This document shows positions 19,250 to 28,939 of a DNA stretch of 64,000 bases, piece by piece. Under the pieces are notes generated by a model. That model saw nothing but the letters and a program-made list of their open reading frames with translations, ran no database searches and was not told where the DNA came from. This stretch comes from Alphaproteobacteria bacterium (GTDB lineage: Bacteria; Pseudomonadota; Alphaproteobacteria; CAAGCB01; CAG-977), in assembly GCA_017616015.1 (NCBI GenBank), contig JAFZYY010000019.1:64486-128485 (forward strand), written 5' to 3'. The position numbers and the translations under genes were made by a program. The first letter of the stretch is position 1. Each line of letters begins with the position of its first letter.

Positions 19250-20089
19250 ATGGCGTTAAAAACGTTTAAAGCGGTGACACCCAGCCGGAGACACCTCGTT
19301 TTAGTCGAACGGAGTGATCTGTACAAAGGTGGTCCCGTTAAAGAATTGACCGAAGGTTTGAGCAAAACCGGCGGTCGCAACAATCAAGGTCGTATCACCA
19401 GCCGTCGCATGGGCGGCGGTCATAAACGCCGTTACCGTTTCATCGACTTCAGACGCAACAAGTTTGATGTCGCCGCGACGGTCGAACGTTTGGAATACGA
19501 TCCGAACCGGACTGCGTTCATCGCTTTGATTAAGTACGAAGACGGTGAACAGTCCTATATTTTGGCTCCGCAGCGCTTGCAGGTCGGCGATACGATCATT
19601 TCGGGCGAAAAGGTCGATATCAAACCGGGCAACGCGATGCCGTTGAAAAACATGCCGGTCGGAACGGTGGTTCATAACATTGAACTGAACCCCGGTCGCG
19701 GCGGTCAGGTGGCTCGTTCCGCGGGTTGCTACGCTCAGTTAATCGGTAAAGACGCGGGCTATGCCCAGTTGCGTCTGAATTCCGGCGAACTGCGTCTGGT
19801 ACGCGGCGAATGCCTGGCTTCTGTCGGTGCGGTTTCCAATCCGGACAAACAGAATGAAAACAGCGGTAAAGCCGGTCGTTCCCGCTGGTTGGGTATTCGT
19901 CCTTCCGTTCGCGGTGTGGCGATGAACCCGGTTGATCATCCGTTGGGCGGTGGTGAAGGCCGCACGTCCGGTGGTCGTCACCCGGTCACCCCGTGGGGTA
20001 AATGCACAAAGGGCAAGAAGACTCGTACAAACAAGAAGACCAATGTCTTCATTATGCGTAGTCGTCATGCTTCTAAGAAGAAAGCTTAA
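19250..20089 (+). CDS. rplB: Ribosomal protein L2
   Basis: A 279 residue 50S protein required for subunit association and peptidyl transfer. [15 protein letters not shown] in the RNA-binding domain and the C-terminal [19 protein letters not shown] segment, with the catalytically important histidine, are intact. Length is standard (about 275-280). Confidence 0.98.
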   Translation: MALKTFKAVTPSRRHLVLVERSDLYKGGPVKELTEGLSKTGGRNNQGRITSRRMGGGHKRRYRFIDFRRNKFDVAATVERLEYDPNRTAFIALIKYEDGEQSYILAPQRLQVGDTIISGEKVDIKPGNAMPLKNMPVGTVVHNIELNPGRGGQVARSAGCYAQLIGKDAGYAQLRLNSGELRLVRGECLASVGAVSNPDKQNENSGKAGRSRWLGIRPSVRGVAMNPVDHPLGGGEGRTSGGRHPVTPWGKCTKGKKTRTNKKTNVFIMRSRHASKKKA

Positions 20090-20106
20090 TGAGGAGGTAG
20101 TAGATT

Positions 20107-20385
20107 ATGTCTCGTTCCGTATGGAAAGGCCCCTTTGTTGACGGTTACCTTCTCAAGAAAGCTGAAAAGGTACGCAACGCGGGTCGAAATGAAGTCATCA
20201 AGACTTGGTCGCGCCGTTCAACCATTCTTCCGCAATTTGTGGGTTTGACTTTTGGCGTGTATAACGGTAAAAAGTTTATTCCTGTTCTGGTTACCGAAAA
20301 CATGATCGGGCACAAGATGGGCGAATTCGCTCCGACCCGCACGTTCTTCGGCCACGCAGGCGATAACAAAGCCAAGAAGGGCTAA
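20107..20385 (+). CDS. rpsS: Ribosomal protein S19
   Basis: A 92 residue 30S head protein. [18 protein letters not shown] and [16 protein letters not shown] are diagnostic. A GAGGAGG ribosome site precedes it. Four bases separate it from rplV. Confidence 0.98.
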   Translation: MSRSVWKGPFVDGYLLKKAEKVRNAGRNEVIKTWSRRSTILPQFVGLTFGVYNGKKFIPVLVTENMIGHKMGEFAPTRTFFGHAGDNKAKKG

Positions 20386-20389
20386 GAAA

Positions 20390-20755
20390 ATGGTAGCGAA
20401 AAAAGAAATTAAAAAAGCAATGGCCTGCGGTTCCGCAATTCGCAGCAGCACACGCAAATTGAATGTTGTCGCTGCTTCGATCCGCGGCATGGCTGTCGGA
20501 AAAGCTTTGAACCAGTTGAGCTTTTCTCCGCGTCGTGTGGCAGGCGAAGTGAAAAAAGTATTACAGTCGGCGATTGCTAATGCTGAAAACAATCATAATA
20601 TGGACGTTGATAAGCTGATCGTTGCCGAAGCTTTTGTCGGCAAAGCATTGGTGATGAAACGTTGGCATGCCCGCGCTCGCGGCCGTGCCGGTCGTATTAA
20701 GAAAATGTTTTCCAACCTGACAGTTGTTGTACGTGAAAACGAGGAGAACCGTTAA
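20390..20755 (+). CDS. rplV: Ribosomal protein L22
   Basis: A 121 residue 50S tunnel protein whose beta-hairpin forms part of the exit-tunnel constriction. [28 protein letters not shown] and [15 protein letters not shown] (the hairpin tip region) match the family. No insertion or deletion of the kind linked to macrolide resistance is evident. One base separates its stop from rpsC. Confidence 0.97.
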   Translation: MVAKKEIKKAMACGSAIRSSTRKLNVVAASIRGMAVGKALNQLSFSPRRVAGEVKKVLQSAIANAENNHNMDVDKLIVAEAFVGKALVMKRWHARARGRAGRIKKMFSNLTVVVRENEENR

Positions 20756-20756
20756 A

Positions 20757-21428
20757 ATGGGGCAGAAAGTTAACCCGATTGGTTTACGTTTGGGAATTAA
20801 CCGTACTTGGGATTCCCGTTGGTTTGCTGATGCTGATTATGCCAAGCAGCTTCAGGAGGATTTCAAAATCCGTGATTTCCTGAAAAAGAAACTGGCTCTG
20901 GCCGGTATCAGCCGTGTTATTGTCGAACGTCCGGCAAAGAAAGCCCGTATCACTATTCATTCTGCGCGTCCCGGTGTTGTCATCGGTAAAAAAGGACAGG
21001 ATATCGACGCGTTAAAGAACGAATTGCAGAAAATGACGGGCGGCGAAGTCCACCTGAACATTGTTGAAGTCCGCAAACCGGAACTCGATGCTCAGTTAGT
21101 GGCTGAAAGCATTGCGCAGCAGTTGGAACGTCGTGTTTCCTTCCGTCGCGCGATGAAACGCTCTGTTCAGTCCGCTATGCGTCAGGGTGCGGAAGGTATC
21201 CGCATTAACTGCGGCGGCCGTCTGGGCGGCGCTGAAATTGCCCGCGTTGAATGGTACAGAGAAGGAAGAGTTCCTTTACATACGCTTCGCGCTGATGTAG
21301 ACTACGGAACTTCGACCGCGCATACGACATACGGTGCGTGCGGCGTCAAAGTCTGGATTTTCAAAGGCGAAATTCTGGCTCATGACCCGATGGCGCAGGA
21401 TAAACGTCTGTCGGACGCTCAACGTTAA
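20757..21428 (+). CDS. rpsC: Ribosomal protein S3
   Basis: A 223 residue 30S protein at the mRNA entry channel with helicase activity. [14 protein letters not shown] starts the protein; the KH domain GxxG loop is [11 protein letters not shown] chose the ATG at 20757, after the GAGGAG site at 20741-20746; an in-frame start at 20724 lies inside rplV and is unsupported. The C-terminal domain carries [12 protein letters not shown]-like residues. Confidence 0.98.
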   Translation: MGQKVNPIGLRLGINRTWDSRWFADADYAKQLQEDFKIRDFLKKKLALAGISRVIVERPAKKARITIHSARPGVVIGKKGQDIDALKNELQKMTGGEVHLNIVEVRKPELDAQLVAESIAQQLERRVSFRRAMKRSVQSAMRQGAEGIRINCGGRLGGAEIARVEWYREGRVPLHTLRADVDYGTSTAHTTYGACGVKVWIFKGEILAHDPMAQDKRLSDAQR

Positions 21429-21445
21429 GAAAGGACATGTAAGAG

Positions 21446-21868
21446 ATGTTAAGTCCTAAAAGAACAAAGTTCCGCAAGCAGTTCAAAGGCCGTATTCACG
21501 GCATTGCCAAAGGCGGAACGACATTGGCTTTCGGCTCTTTCGGTCTGAAAGCTTTGGAACCGGAACGTGTAACGGCTCGCCAGATTGAAGCGGCTCGTCG
21601 CGCGATCGTGCGTCATATGAAACGTCAGGGACGTTTCTGGTTGCGCATGTTCCCCGATGTGCCCGTTTCCGCGAAACCGCCTGAAGTTCGTCAGGGAAAA
21701 GGTAAAGGTAATCCGGAATTCTGGGTTTGCCGCGTTAAACCGGGTCGCATTATGTTTGAAATTGACGGTGTGCCGGAAAAAACCGCGCGCGAAGCTTTTG
21801 AATTGGCTTCCGCCAAGTTGCCGATCAAAGCTCGCTTTGTTTCCCGCAGCACTGTAGAGGAGGCTTAG
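21446..21868 (+). CDS. rplP: Ribosomal protein L16
   Basis: A 140 residue 50S protein positioning A-site t[19 protein letters not shown] and the [18 protein letters not shown] loop are characteristic, the latter including the arginine hydroxylated in some bacteria. Followed after three bases by rpmC. Confidence 0.98.
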   Translation: MLSPKRTKFRKQFKGRIHGIAKGGTTLAFGSFGLKALEPERVTARQIEAARRAIVRHMKRQGRFWLRMFPDVPVSAKPPEVRQGKGKGNPEFWVCRVKPGRIMFEIDGVPEKTAREAFELASAKLPIKARFVSRSTVEEA

Positions 21869-21871
21869 GTT

Positions 21872-22078
21872 ATGGCTAAAATTAAAGATTTGCGCGCCAA
21901 AACCGATGATGAACTGAATGAACAGATCATTGCTTTGAAGAAAGAAAGTATGAATCTGCGCTTTCAGCAGACAAGCGGTCAGCTGACAAATACGGCTCGT
22001 ATGCGTCAGGTAAAGCGCGAAGTGGCTCAGATCAAAACGCTTTTGACTGAACGCGAAACGGTGTCTAAGGAGAAGTAA
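21872..22078 (+). CDS. rpmC: Ribosomal protein L29
   Basis: A 68 residue helical-hairpin 50S protein next to the tunnel exit. It begins with [17 protein letters not shown], and [17 protein letters not shown] is the family signature. It lies between rplP and rpsQ with gaps of three and two bases. Confidence 0.97.
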   Translation: MAKIKDLRAKTDDELNEQIIALKKESMNLRFQQTSGQLTNTARMRQVKREVAQIKTLLTERETVSKEK

Positions 22079-22080
22079 AG

Positions 22081-22317
22081 ATGCCCAAACGTATATTACA
22101 GGGTGTTGTCGTCAGCGATAAGATGGATAAGACGGTCGTCGTCAAAGTCGAACGCCGCGTTATGCACCCGATCTATAAAAAGTTTATCCGGCGTTCCAAA
22201 AAGTACGCCGCTCATGATGAGCACAACCAGTTCAAAGTAGGCGACATCGTTCGCATTCGCGAATGTGTTCCTCTTTCCAAGACAAAAACTTGGGAAGTGC
22301 TGGTTGATGCCGGTTAA
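22081..22317 (+). CDS. rpsQ: Ribosomal protein S17
   Basis: A 78 residue OB-fold 30S protein. [21 protein letters not shown] and [19 protein letters not shown] are diagnostic. The GGAGAAG ribosome site overlaps the end of rpmC. Confidence 0.98.
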   Translation: MPKRILQGVVVSDKMDKTVVVKVERRVMHPIYKKFIRRSKKYAAHDEHNQFKVGDIVRIRECVPLSKTKTWEVLVDAG

Positions 22318-22341
22318 TCGGGAAAGTAAAGGATTTATCCC

Positions 22342-22710
22342 ATGATTCAAATGCAAAGCAACCTGGATGTCGCTGATAACTCGGGCGCACGCAAAGTACA
22401 GTGCGTAAAGGTATTAGGTGGATCCAAACGTAAGACGGCATCTGTCGGCGACGTTATTGTTGTTTCTATCAAGGAAGCGATACCGCGCGGACGTGTCAAA
22501 AAAGGTGATGTTCACCGCGCAGTAATCGTTCGTACCAAAAAGGAAATCCGTCGTCCGGACGGCAGCGCAATCAGATTTGATTCCAACGCCGCCGTTCTGA
22601 TCAACAAAGACGGCGAACCGATCGGTACGCGTATTTTTGGCCCGGTGACAAGAGAATTGCGTGCAAAGAAATATATGAAGATTATTTCTTTGGCACCGGA
22701 AGTAATTTAG
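22342..22710 (+). CDS. rplN: Ribosomal protein L14
   Basis: A 122 residue 50S interface protein. [20 protein letters not shown] and [23 protein letters not shown] are nearly universal sequences. In E. coli this gene begins the separate spc operon; here only 24 bases separate it from rpsQ, so S10 and spc are probably one transcript. Confidence 0.98.
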   Translation: MIQMQSNLDVADNSGARKVQCVKVLGGSKRKTASVGDVIVVSIKEAIPRGRVKKGDVHRAVIVRTKKEIRRPDGSAIRFDSNAAVLINKDGEPIGTRIFGPVTRELRAKKYMKIISLAPEVI

Positions 22711-22722
22711 TAGAGGGTCAAA

Positions 22723-23037
22723 ATGAAAATCAGAAAAGGTGATCAGGTCATTGTAACGACCGGTCGTGATAAAGGCAAACAGGGCGAAGTCCTGCGCGCC
22801 ATGCCGAAGGACAACAAAGTTGTCGTTCAGGGCGTAAATATGGTCAAGCGTCATACTCGTCCTTCCCAGACGAATGCCGGCGGCATTATTTCTAAGGAAG
22901 CTCCGATTGACGTTTCCAACGTGGCTTTAATCGATCCCGAAACGGGAAAGGCGACTCGCATCGGCTTTAAAATTGTTGACGGCGAAAAAGTCCGCGTTGC
23001 GAAAAAGTCCGGCAAAGTTATCCCCGTGAAGAAATAG
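22723..23037 (+). CDS. rplX: Ribosomal protein L24
   Basis: A 104 residue 50S assembly-initiation protein. The KOW motif is seen as [20 protein letters not shown] at the N-terminus, followed by [15 protein letters not shown]. Normal length and position between rplN and rplE. Confidence 0.97.
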   Translation: MKIRKGDQVIVTTGRDKGKQGEVLRAMPKDNKVVVQGVNMVKRHTRPSQTNAGGIISKEAPIDVSNVALIDPETGKATRIGFKIVDGEKVRVAKKSGKVIPVKK

Positions 23038-23048
23038 GAGTAGGGAAT

Positions 23049-23594
23049 ATGGCAAGACTTTACGATCATTATAAAAAAGTTATTCGTCCCAAGCTGGAAA
23101 AAGAATTCGGTTATAAAAACCAGTTGGAAATTCCCCGCTTGGAAAAAATCGTTATCAACATGGGTGTTGGCCGTGACGCCGTGAAAGACCGCAAAGCAGT
23201 TGAATCCGCCGTTCGTGATTTGACGGCGATTGCCGGTCAGAAACCCGTTGTAACGTATGCGAAAAAATCCATTGCCGCTTTCCAGCTGCGCGAAGGCATG
23301 CCGATCGGTTGCAAAGTGACTTTGCGCCGCGAACGCATGTATGAATTCCTGGATCGTCTGGTCACGATGGCTCTGCCGCGTGTTCGCGACTTCCGCGGAA
23401 TTTCAAATAAAAGCTTTGACGGCAAAGGAAATTATGCTATGGGTTTAAAGGAACAGATCGTTTTCTTGGAAATCGATTACGATTCTGTTGATAAAGTCCG
23501 TGGTTTGGATATAGTATTCTGCACTTCGGCCAAAACCGACAAGGAAGCGAAAGCCCTCTTGGCGGGTTTTGATATGCCGTTTGCGAAAAACTAG
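23049..23594 (+). CDS. rplE: Ribosomal protein L5
   Basis: A 181 residue 5S rRNA-binding 50S protein. [30 protein letters not shown] and [19 protein letters not shown] are hallmark segments. Length is normal, with the 20 base gap before rpsN usual for this operon. Confidence 0.98.
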   Translation: MARLYDHYKKVIRPKLEKEFGYKNQLEIPRLEKIVINMGVGRDAVKDRKAVESAVRDLTAIAGQKPVVTYAKKSIAAFQLREGMPIGCKVTLRRERMYEFLDRLVTMALPRVRDFRGISNKSFDGKGNYAMGLKEQIVFLEIDYDSVDKVRGLDIVFCTSAKTDKEAKALLAGFDMPFAKN

Positions 23595-23614
23595 AGCGAT
23601 TGGAGTAAAAAGAT

Positions 23615-23920
23615 ATGGCAAAAACAAGTGCTATTGAACGCAATAAGAAACGCGAACGTCTGGCTAAGCAATACAAAGCCCGTCGTGCCGCTCTTAAAGC
23701 TAAAATCAAAGACCGCTCGGTTTCTGAAGAGGAACGCTTTGACGCCGTGCTGAAGTTAGCTGAATTGCCGCGCAATTCTTCCTTCACCCGCGTTCATTTG
23801 CGTTGCGAACTGACAGGTCGTTCTCGCGGTAACTACCGCAAGTTCAAACTGTCGCGTGTTGTGTTGCGGGATTTGGCCTCCGCAGGTCAGATTCCCGGCA
23901 TGGTTAAGTCTAGTTGGTAA
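23615..23920 (+). CDS. rpsN: Ribosomal protein S14, zinc-free long form
   Basis: A 101 residue 30S head protein. It is the C-minus type: the CxxC zinc knuckle of short S14 is absent and [19 protein letters not shown] takes its place. This form is usual in proteobacteria. Forms a normal pair with rpsH downstream. Confidence 0.97.
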   Translation: MAKTSAIERNKKRERLAKQYKARRAALKAKIKDRSVSEEERFDAVLKLAELPRNSSFTRVHLRCELTGRSRGNYRKFKLSRVVLRDLASAGQIPGMVKSSW

Positions 23921-23947
23921 CAGTAAGTTAGGTAAGGAGATACTACC

Positions 23948-24346
23948 ATGTCATTTTCCGATCCGTTGGGAGATATGCTGACCCGTATTCGTAACGGTCA
24001 GCAGGCTCGTAAGAGCGACATTACGGTGCCGGCGTCCAAGTTACGTGAAAACGTCCTGGACGTTTTAAAGCGTGAAGGGTTCATTCGCGGTTATTCGCGC
24101 GTGAACGTCCGCAAAGGCATTGACGAAATTAAAGTTGAACTGAAATATTATGAAGGCCGTCCGGTCATCAGCGAGATTTCTCGCGTTTCCACGCCGGGCC
24201 GCCGTGTTTATTCGCGTGTTAAGGACTTGCAGAAGTTCTACAACGGTTTAGGCATTTCAGTGTTGTCGACGCCGCAGGGCGTTATGTCGGATCACGAAGC
24301 TCGCGCAGCCAATGTCGGCGGCGAAGTTTTGTGCAAAGTATTCTAA
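23948..24346 (+). CDS. rpsH: Ribosomal protein S8
   Basis: A 132 residue 16S rRNA-binding protein of the 30S platform. [14 protein letters not shown] opens it and [18 protein letters not shown] is the C-terminal rRNA-binding signature. In E. coli S8 represses spc translation at rplE; no equivalent RNA structure was recognised here. Confidence 0.98.
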   Translation: MSFSDPLGDMLTRIRNGQQARKSDITVPASKLRENVLDVLKREGFIRGYSRVNVRKGIDEIKVELKYYEGRPVISEISRVSTPGRRVYSRVKDLQKFYNGLGISVLSTPQGVMSDHEARAANVGGEVLCKVF

Positions 24347-24363
24347 GAAAGGGGATTAAGAAC

Positions 24364-24900
24364 ATGTCTCGTGTTGGTAAATACCCCATCATTGTTCCCG
24401 CCGATGTCAAGGTTGATCTGAAAGGTCAGCATGTTACCGTCAAAGGGAAACTGGGCGAATTAGAATATACGGCAGCTGATGATGTCGATTTGAAGTTGGA
24501 AGAAAATAAACTGTGGGTTTCTCCGCGTAAATCCGAAACAGGCATCAACCGCGCTTCCTGGGGAACGACGCGTGCCCGTCTGAACAACCTGGTCAAAGGT
24601 GTCCATGACGGATTTTCCAAGAAATTGGAAATCAACGGCGTCGGTTACAAAGCGCAGGTTCAAGGCAAAATCTTAAAGATGAGCTTAGGCTTCAGCCATG
24701 ATGTCGATTTTGAAATTCCCGCCGGATTGAAAGTTGCTTGTGCTACGCCGACGAACGTTGAAATCACCGGTGTCGACAAACAAAAGGTCGGTCAGTTTGC
24801 CGCGGTTATCCGCGCAAAACGTCCGCCCGAACCGTACAAGGGAAAAGGCATTAAATACGAGGGTGAATATATCCTGCGTAAAGAAGGTAAGAAGAAGTAA
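24364..24900 (+). CDS. rplF: Ribosomal protein L6
   Basis: A 178 residue 50S protein near the sarcin-ricin loop. MSRVGKYPI opens it and KRPPEPYKGKGIKYEGE is the C-terminal signature. I chose the ATG at 24364 with an AAAGGGG site; an upstream in-frame start at 24331 lies inside rpsH. Gentamicin-type resistance changes cannot be judged. Confidence 0.98.
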   Translation: MSRVGKYPIIVPADVKVDLKGQHVTVKGKLGELEYTAADDVDLKLEENKLWVSPRKSETGINRASWGTTRARLNNLVKGVHDGFSKKLEINGVGYKAQVQGKILKMSLGFSHDVDFEIPAGLKVACATPTNVEITGVDKQKVGQFAAVIRAKRPPEPYKGKGIKYEGEYILRKEGKKK

Positions 24901-24912
24901 AGGGGAACGAAA

Positions 24913-25275
24913 ATGAGTAAGGCAAGAATTCAGTTTGAAAGCCGTCGTATCCGTACCCGTGCTTCCCTGCGGCGTAAATCCGCCGGACGTTTGCGTTTAT
25001 CCGTATTCCGTTCGGGACAGCATATTTACGGGCAGATTATCGACGATAAGGAAGGCAAGACTTTAGCCGCCGCTTCGACGACGGAAAAGGAAGTCAAGGC
25101 CTCCGTTAAAAATGGTGCCACGGTTGCTGCCGCTGCTGTTGTCGGCAAGCTGGTCGCGGAACGTGCTCTGAAAGCCGGAGTCAAAGAAGTTTGCTTTGAC
25201 CGCGGCGGATATGTTTATCACGGCCGTGTCAAAGCTTTGGCGGAAGCGGCTCGTGAAGCTGGTTTGTCATTCTAG
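24913..25275 (+). CDS. rplR: Ribosomal protein L18
   Basis: A 120 residue 5S rRNA-binding 50S protein. [18 protein letters not shown] and [20 protein letters not shown] fit the family. The basic N-terminus that wraps 5S rRNA is present. Twelve bases separate it from its neighbours on each side. Confidence 0.98.
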   Translation: MSKARIQFESRRIRTRASLRRKSAGRLRLSVFRSGQHIYGQIIDDKEGKTLAAASTTEKEVKASVKNGATVAAAAVVGKLVAERALKAGVKEVCFDRGGYVYHGRVKALAEAAREAGLSF

Positions 25276-25287
25276 GGGAAAGTAATT

Positions 25288-25902
25288 ATGGCACGCACAC
25301 CTAATACAGAACGCCGCCGTGGCGGCGATAAAGAACACGAAAACGATCAGCGTGTGGATTTTCACGCCGAACGTGATCGTGAAATGGACGAAATCGTTGA
25401 CAAGCTCGTCTATGTCAACCGTGTTGCTAAAACCGTTAAAGGCGGTCGCCGTATGGCTTTTGCCGCTTTAGTGGTTGTCGGCGATCAGCGCGGCCGCGTC
25501 GGATTTGCTTCCGGCAAAGCGCGCGAAGTCCCCGAAGCGATTCGTAAAGCAACCGAAAAAGCAAAGCGCGAAATGATCCGCATTCCTTTACGCGAAGGAC
25601 GGACGTTGCATCATGACGTTCGCGGCAGATTCGGCGCCGGTGAAGTCGTTTTGAGAACGGCTCCCGCCGGTACGGGAATCATCGCCGGCGGTCCTATGCG
25701 CGCTGTTTTCGAAACAATGGGCATTCAGGACATTGTCGCGAAATCGCTCGGTTCTCAGAATCCGCACAACATGATTAAAGCAACATTTGCGGCTTTGAAG
25801 ACCGTTAACTCTCCTCGTATGATTGCTGCCAAGCGCGGTAAAAAGGTCGGCGACGTCGTCGCTGCCCGTGACGGCGCAAACGCGGCTGCTGTAAAGGAGT
25901 AA
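25288..25902 (+). CDS. rpsE: Ribosomal protein S5
   Basis: A 204 residue 30S protein important for accuracy and mRNA unwinding. The double-stranded RNA-binding part contains [20 protein letters not shown], and [19 protein letters not shown] marks the C-terminal domain. It has a charged N-terminal extension of about 30 residues, usual in alphaproteobacteria. No substitution in the spectinomycin loop region (VKGGRR) is evident. Confidence 0.98.
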   Translation: MARTPNTERRRGGDKEHENDQRVDFHAERDREMDEIVDKLVYVNRVAKTVKGGRRMAFAALVVVGDQRGRVGFASGKAREVPEAIRKATEKAKREMIRIPLREGRTLHHDVRGRFGAGEVVLRTAPAGTGIIAGGPMRAVFETMGIQDIVAKSLGSQNPHNMIKATFAALKTVNSPRMIAAKRGKKVGDVVAARDGANAAAVKE

Positions 25903-25906
25903 GATA

Positions 25907-26101
25907 ATGGCTAAGAAAGCAGCAAAAACAATTAAAATCAGACAGACCGGCAGCGTGATCGGCGCGACGAAAGTTCAGCGTGCGACGATGTTGGGACTGG
26001 GGCTGAAAAAGATGAATGCCGAAAGAGTTTTGGAGGATACTCCGGCTGTACGCGGCATGATCACAAAAGTTGCCCACCTGGTGACTGTGGTTGAAGATTA
26101 A
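25907..26101 (+). CDS. rpmD: Ribosomal protein L30
   Basis: A 64 residue 50S protein. [29 protein letters not shown] split into its family motifs IRQTGSVIG and LGLKKMN is clear. L30 is missing from some bacteria but present here. A 65 base gap, longer than others in the operon, follows it. Confidence 0.96.
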   Translation: MAKKAAKTIKIRQTGSVIGATKVQRATMLGLGLKKMNAERVLEDTPAVRGMITKVAHLVTVVED

Positions 26102-26166
26102 GCGGCTTGTGCGCTGTGCGGTTGACCGGACGGTGCACACCGATTGAAATAAAGCGAGTTAAGAAA

Positions 26167-26625
26167 ATGAAACTGAATGAAATTCGTGATAATGACGGCG
26201 CCCGTAAAAGCCGTATGCGCATTTGCCGCGGTATCGGAAGCGGCAAAGGCAAAACCGGCGGACGCGGCGGCAAAGGTCAGACAGCTCGTACAGGCGTGGC
26301 GATTAACGGTTTCGAAGGCGGTCAGATGCCTCTGTACCGTCGTTTGCCGAAACGCGGCTTTAACAACATTTTCGCGAACAAATACGCGGAAATCAGTTTG
26401 GGTCGTTTACAGGCGGCGATTGACAAGGGGGTTATTGACGCGGCTAAAGAAATTGATGCCGACGTTTTGTGTAAAGCAGGCGTTTTAAAGCAGACCCATG
26501 ACGGTTTGCGTTTGCTGGGCAACGGCGAGCTGAAGGCTAAGGTGACGATCAAAGTCGCGGGCGCGACAACTGCGGCGAAAGCGGCTGTTGAAAAGGCCGG
26601 CGGTCAGGTTGTTATCGCCGAGTAA
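26167..26625 (+). CDS. rplO: Ribosomal protein L15
   Basis: A 152 residue 50S protein. [18 protein letters not shown] is the glycine-rich N-terminal signature and [18 protein letters not shown] follows. I chose the ATG at 26167 (MKLNEIRDN), the conserved family start; an in-frame ATG at 26107 adds 20 residues unlike any L15. The ribosome site is weak. Followed by an 80 base gap holding a strong hairpin before secY. Confidence 0.97.
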   Translation: MKLNEIRDNDGARKSRMRICRGIGSGKGKTGGRGGKGQTARTGVAINGFEGGQMPLYRRLPKRGFNNIFANKYAEISLGRLQAAIDKGVIDAAKEIDADVLCKAGVLKQTHDGLRLLGNGELKAKVTIKVAGATTAAKAAVEKAGGQVVIAE

Positions 26626-26640
26626 TTACACTTGAAAAAA

Positions 26641-26668
26641 ACAAAAGAGGGGTATTCCCCTCTTTTGT
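26641..26668 (+). terminator. Hairpin between rplO and secY, possible attenuator
   Basis: A perfect 12 base-pair stem with loop TATT; the upper half is GAGGGG/CCCCTC and the lower half ACAAAA/TTTTGT, so a short T run follows the GC-rich part. The run is interrupted by GTGTGT, weaker than a full terminator. It probably lowers secY-adk expression relative to the ribosomal genes, or marks an RNA-processing site. Confidence 0.55.
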
Positions 26669-26705
26669 GTGTCTGAAATTTAAAAATTTTATTGAAAGAA
26701 AAACA

Positions 26706-28058
26706 ATGGCTTCTCAGTTTGATAAAATGGCGACCGGATTTGGTTGGGAAACTTTTACTAAAGCGACAGACCTGCAAAAACGTCTTCTTTTTACATTGGG
26801 AGCCATGGTTGTTTACCGTTTAGGCACTTTTATTCCTCTGCCGGGGATTAATTCCGTTGTTCTGGAAGATATTTTTACCAGACAAGCCGGCGGCATCTTA
26901 GGAATGTTTAATATGTTTACCGGCGGCGCGTTGTCCCGTATGACGCTGTTCGCTTTGAATATTATGCCGTACATCTCGGCATCGATTATCGTACAGCTGG
27001 CCGGTTCCGTTATCCCGTCTTTGATCGCGTTGAAAAAAGAAGGTGAAGCCGGACAGCGCAAAATGAATCAATATACCCGTTATCTGACAGTATTGATTAC
27101 GATTGTTCAGGCCTATGGTTTAGCCATCGGTCTGGAAGCGATGATCGGTTCCGCGGGAACGTCTGCCGTCATCAATCCGGGGCAGTGGTTCCGTTTCACA
27201 ACGGTTGTTTCTTTGCTGGGCGGCACGATGTTTATCGTGTGGTTGGGCGATCAAATAACCGCGCGCGGTGTCGGCAACGGTTCTTCTTTGATTATTACGG
27301 CCGGTATTGTGGCCGGTATTCCGATGGGATTGGCGCAGACTTTTGAATTGGCCAGAGCCGGTTCTTTGTCGACGGTCGGTTTGTTTGCCATTTTGTTTAC
27401 GGCGGTAGCGTTGGTTTGGTTTGTTGTGTTCTTTGAACGCGCTCAGCGTCGCATTTTGATTCAGTATCCGAAGCGTCAGATGGGCGGTCGTATGCTGAAC
27501 AGCGAAAGCTCTCATTTGCCGTTGAAGCTGAATCCGACGGGCGTTATTCCGCCGATTTTTGCCAGCTCATTGTTATTGTTGCCGATGACGATTGTGAATT
27601 TTTCGGTGAAAAGCGGCAACAGCGCCGACTGGATTGTGACTTTGTCTACAATTTTAGCGCACGGGCAACCGATTTATCTGGCGTTGTACGCGGGTTTGAT
27701 TGTTTTCTTTACGTTTTTCTATACGGCGGTGGTGTTTAATCCCGAAGATACGGCGGACAACCTGAAGCGTCACGGCGGATTTATCGCCGGTATTCGTCCG
27801 GGTAAAAGCACGGCTGAGTATCTGGATTATGTTTTAACCCGTCTGACGGTTTTAGGGTCGGCTTATCTGGCGGCAATCTGCTGCTTCCCTGAAATTATGA
27901 TTGCAAAATATTCTGTGCCGTTTGTGTTGGGCGGAACGACTCTGCTGATCGTTGTGTCCGTGACGATGGAATTTGCAACGCAGATTCAGTCTCATTTGAT
28001 CGCGCATCAGTATGAAGGCTTGATGAAAAAGGCAAAGCTTAAGGGACACCTGAAGTGA
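26706..28058 (+). CDS. secY: Preprotein translocase subunit SecY
   Basis: A 450 residue channel subunit of the Sec translocon in the inner membrane, with ten hydrophobic helices. RLGTFIPLPGIN, the plug-region GGALSRMTLFALNIMPYISASI, GNGSSLIITAGIV and GIRPGKSTAEYLDYVLTR are family hallmarks. I chose the ATG at 26706 (MASQFDKMA); an upstream GTG at 26667 falls inside the hairpin. Its stop codon overlaps the adk start. Confidence 0.97.
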   Translation: MASQFDKMATGFGWETFTKATDLQKRLLFTLGAMVVYRLGTFIPLPGINSVVLEDIFTRQAGGILGMFNMFTGGALSRMTLFALNIMPYISASIIVQLAGSVIPSLIALKKEGEAGQRKMNQYTRYLTVLITIVQAYGLAIGLEAMIGSAGTSAVINPGQWFRFTTVVSLLGGTMFIVWLGDQITARGVGNGSSLIITAGIVAGIPMGLAQTFELARAGSLSTVGLFAILFTAVALVWFVVFFERAQRRILIQYPKRQMGGRMLNSESSHLPLKLNPTGVIPPIFASSLLLLPMTIVNFSVKSGNSADWIVTLSTILAHGQPIYLALYAGLIVFFTFFYTAVVFNPEDTADNLKRHGGFIAGIRPGKSTAEYLDYVLTRLTVLGSAYLAAICCFPEIMIAKYSVPFVLGGTTLLIVVSVTMEFATQIQSHLIAHQYEGLMKKAKLKGHLK

Positions 28059-28717
28059 TCAGCAACGGCAAACACCTTGTTTTAATGGCTCCTCCGGGGG
28101 GCGGTAAAGGAACACAGGCGCGTTTGCTGCGTGATCGTTTAAACATACCACACTTGTCGACCGGCGAGATGTTGCGCAATGCGGGACGCGCCGGAACGGA
28201 AATCGGGTTGCAGGCGAAGGCTTTGATCGACAAGGGTAATTTTGTTCCCGATGAAATGATTATTGCCATTATTTCCGAGCGTCTGGACGAACCAGACTGC
28301 AAGGAAGGCTTTATTCTGGACGGTTATCCGCGGACTTTACCGCAGGCGAAGGCTTTGGACGAACTTTTGTTCGAAAAGGGACGCCGGCTGGATCACGTTA
28401 TCGAGATTCAAGTCCCCGACGATATGATTATTCAGCGTATTATCGGGCGTTTTTCGTGCGCAGACTGCGGCGCGATGTATCATGACACGCTGAAACCGAC
28501 AAAAGTGTTCGGCAAATGCGACGAATGCGGCGGGTCGAATTTTCTGCGTCGTCAGGACGACAACTGGCAGACGGTTGTGGACAGATTAAAAACGTACCGA
28601 ATGATGACAACGCCGGTTTTGCCGTACTATCAGCATGAAGGATTGCTGGAAACGATTGACGGCACGGGTAGCGTTGAAGAAGTTGCCGAAAAGCTGAAAA
28701 AAATAATCGGACAGTAG
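28055..28717 (+). CDS. adk: Adenylate kinase, zinc-LID long form
   Basis: A 220 residue enzyme interconverting ATP + AMP and 2 ADP. The P-loop APPGGGKGT is at 12-20 and ILDGYPRT at 87-94. The LID domain holds four cysteines (135, 138, 155, 158) in CxxC pairs, a structural zinc site found in some long adenylate kinases. The start is GTG at 28055, overlapping the secY stop by four bases (translational coupling). It is the last gene of the ribosomal block here. Confidence 0.97.
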   Translation: MISNGKHLVLMAPPGGGKGTQARLLRDRLNIPHLSTGEMLRNAGRAGTEIGLQAKALIDKGNFVPDEMIIAIISERLDEPDCKEGFILDGYPRTLPQAKALDELLFEKGRRLDHVIEIQVPDDMIIQRIIGRFSCADCGAMYHDTLKPTKVFGKCDECGGSNFLRRQDDNWQTVVDRLKTYRMMTTPVLPYYQHEGLLETIDGTGSVEEVAEKLKKIIGQ

Positions 28718-28740
28718 CATATTTCGGACAATAGCATATT

Positions 28741-28767
28741 AAAGAGGGGACTTGACCCCTCTTTTTT
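28741..28767 (+). terminator. Intrinsic terminator after adk
   Basis: A nine base-pair stem AAAGAGGGG/CCCCTCTTT with a six base loop is followed by a run of T. It separates the ribosomal transcript from the T6SS locus. The stem resembles the hairpin before secY. Confidence 0.9.
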
Positions 28768-28904
28768 ATATCTTGTTTTTATTTTCTTTTAGAGCGCGTT
28801 TGGAAAATGCCGTTAATGCAGGGGGGGGTATATTAAAGGTTGAAATAAAAAGTTGCCCGATTAATTGAGCTGTGCGCGATATACATAATACAGGCATGGG
28901 GTAT

Positions 28905-28926
28905 ATAAATATTGTCTGATATTTAT
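28905..28926. promoter_or_regulatory. Perfect inverted repeat, candidate T6SS operator
   Basis: ATAAATAT-TGTCTG-ATATTTAT is an exact eight-base inverted repeat with a six base centre, and short GGG/CCC flanks extend the symmetry imperfectly. It overlaps the -35 element of the predicted T6SS promoter, where a dimeric repressor would block polymerase. The binding protein is unknown. Confidence 0.5.
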
Positions 28927-28939
28927 CCCTTTGTATAAG
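28912..28939 (+). promoter_or_regulatory. Predicted sigma-70 promoter of the T6SS locus
   Basis: TTGTCT (28912-28917) and TATAAG (28934-28939) are 16 bases apart; the -10 matches five of six consensus bases and the -35 four. It predicts a leader of about 90 bases before the tssA GTG. I saw no sigma-54 type -24/-12 site. Confidence 0.45.

Noticed and set aside
28800-28830. Sigma-54 promoter before tssA
   Set aside because: No GG-N10-GC arrangement with the expected flanks was found; the TGG and TGC motifs near here are wrongly spaced.
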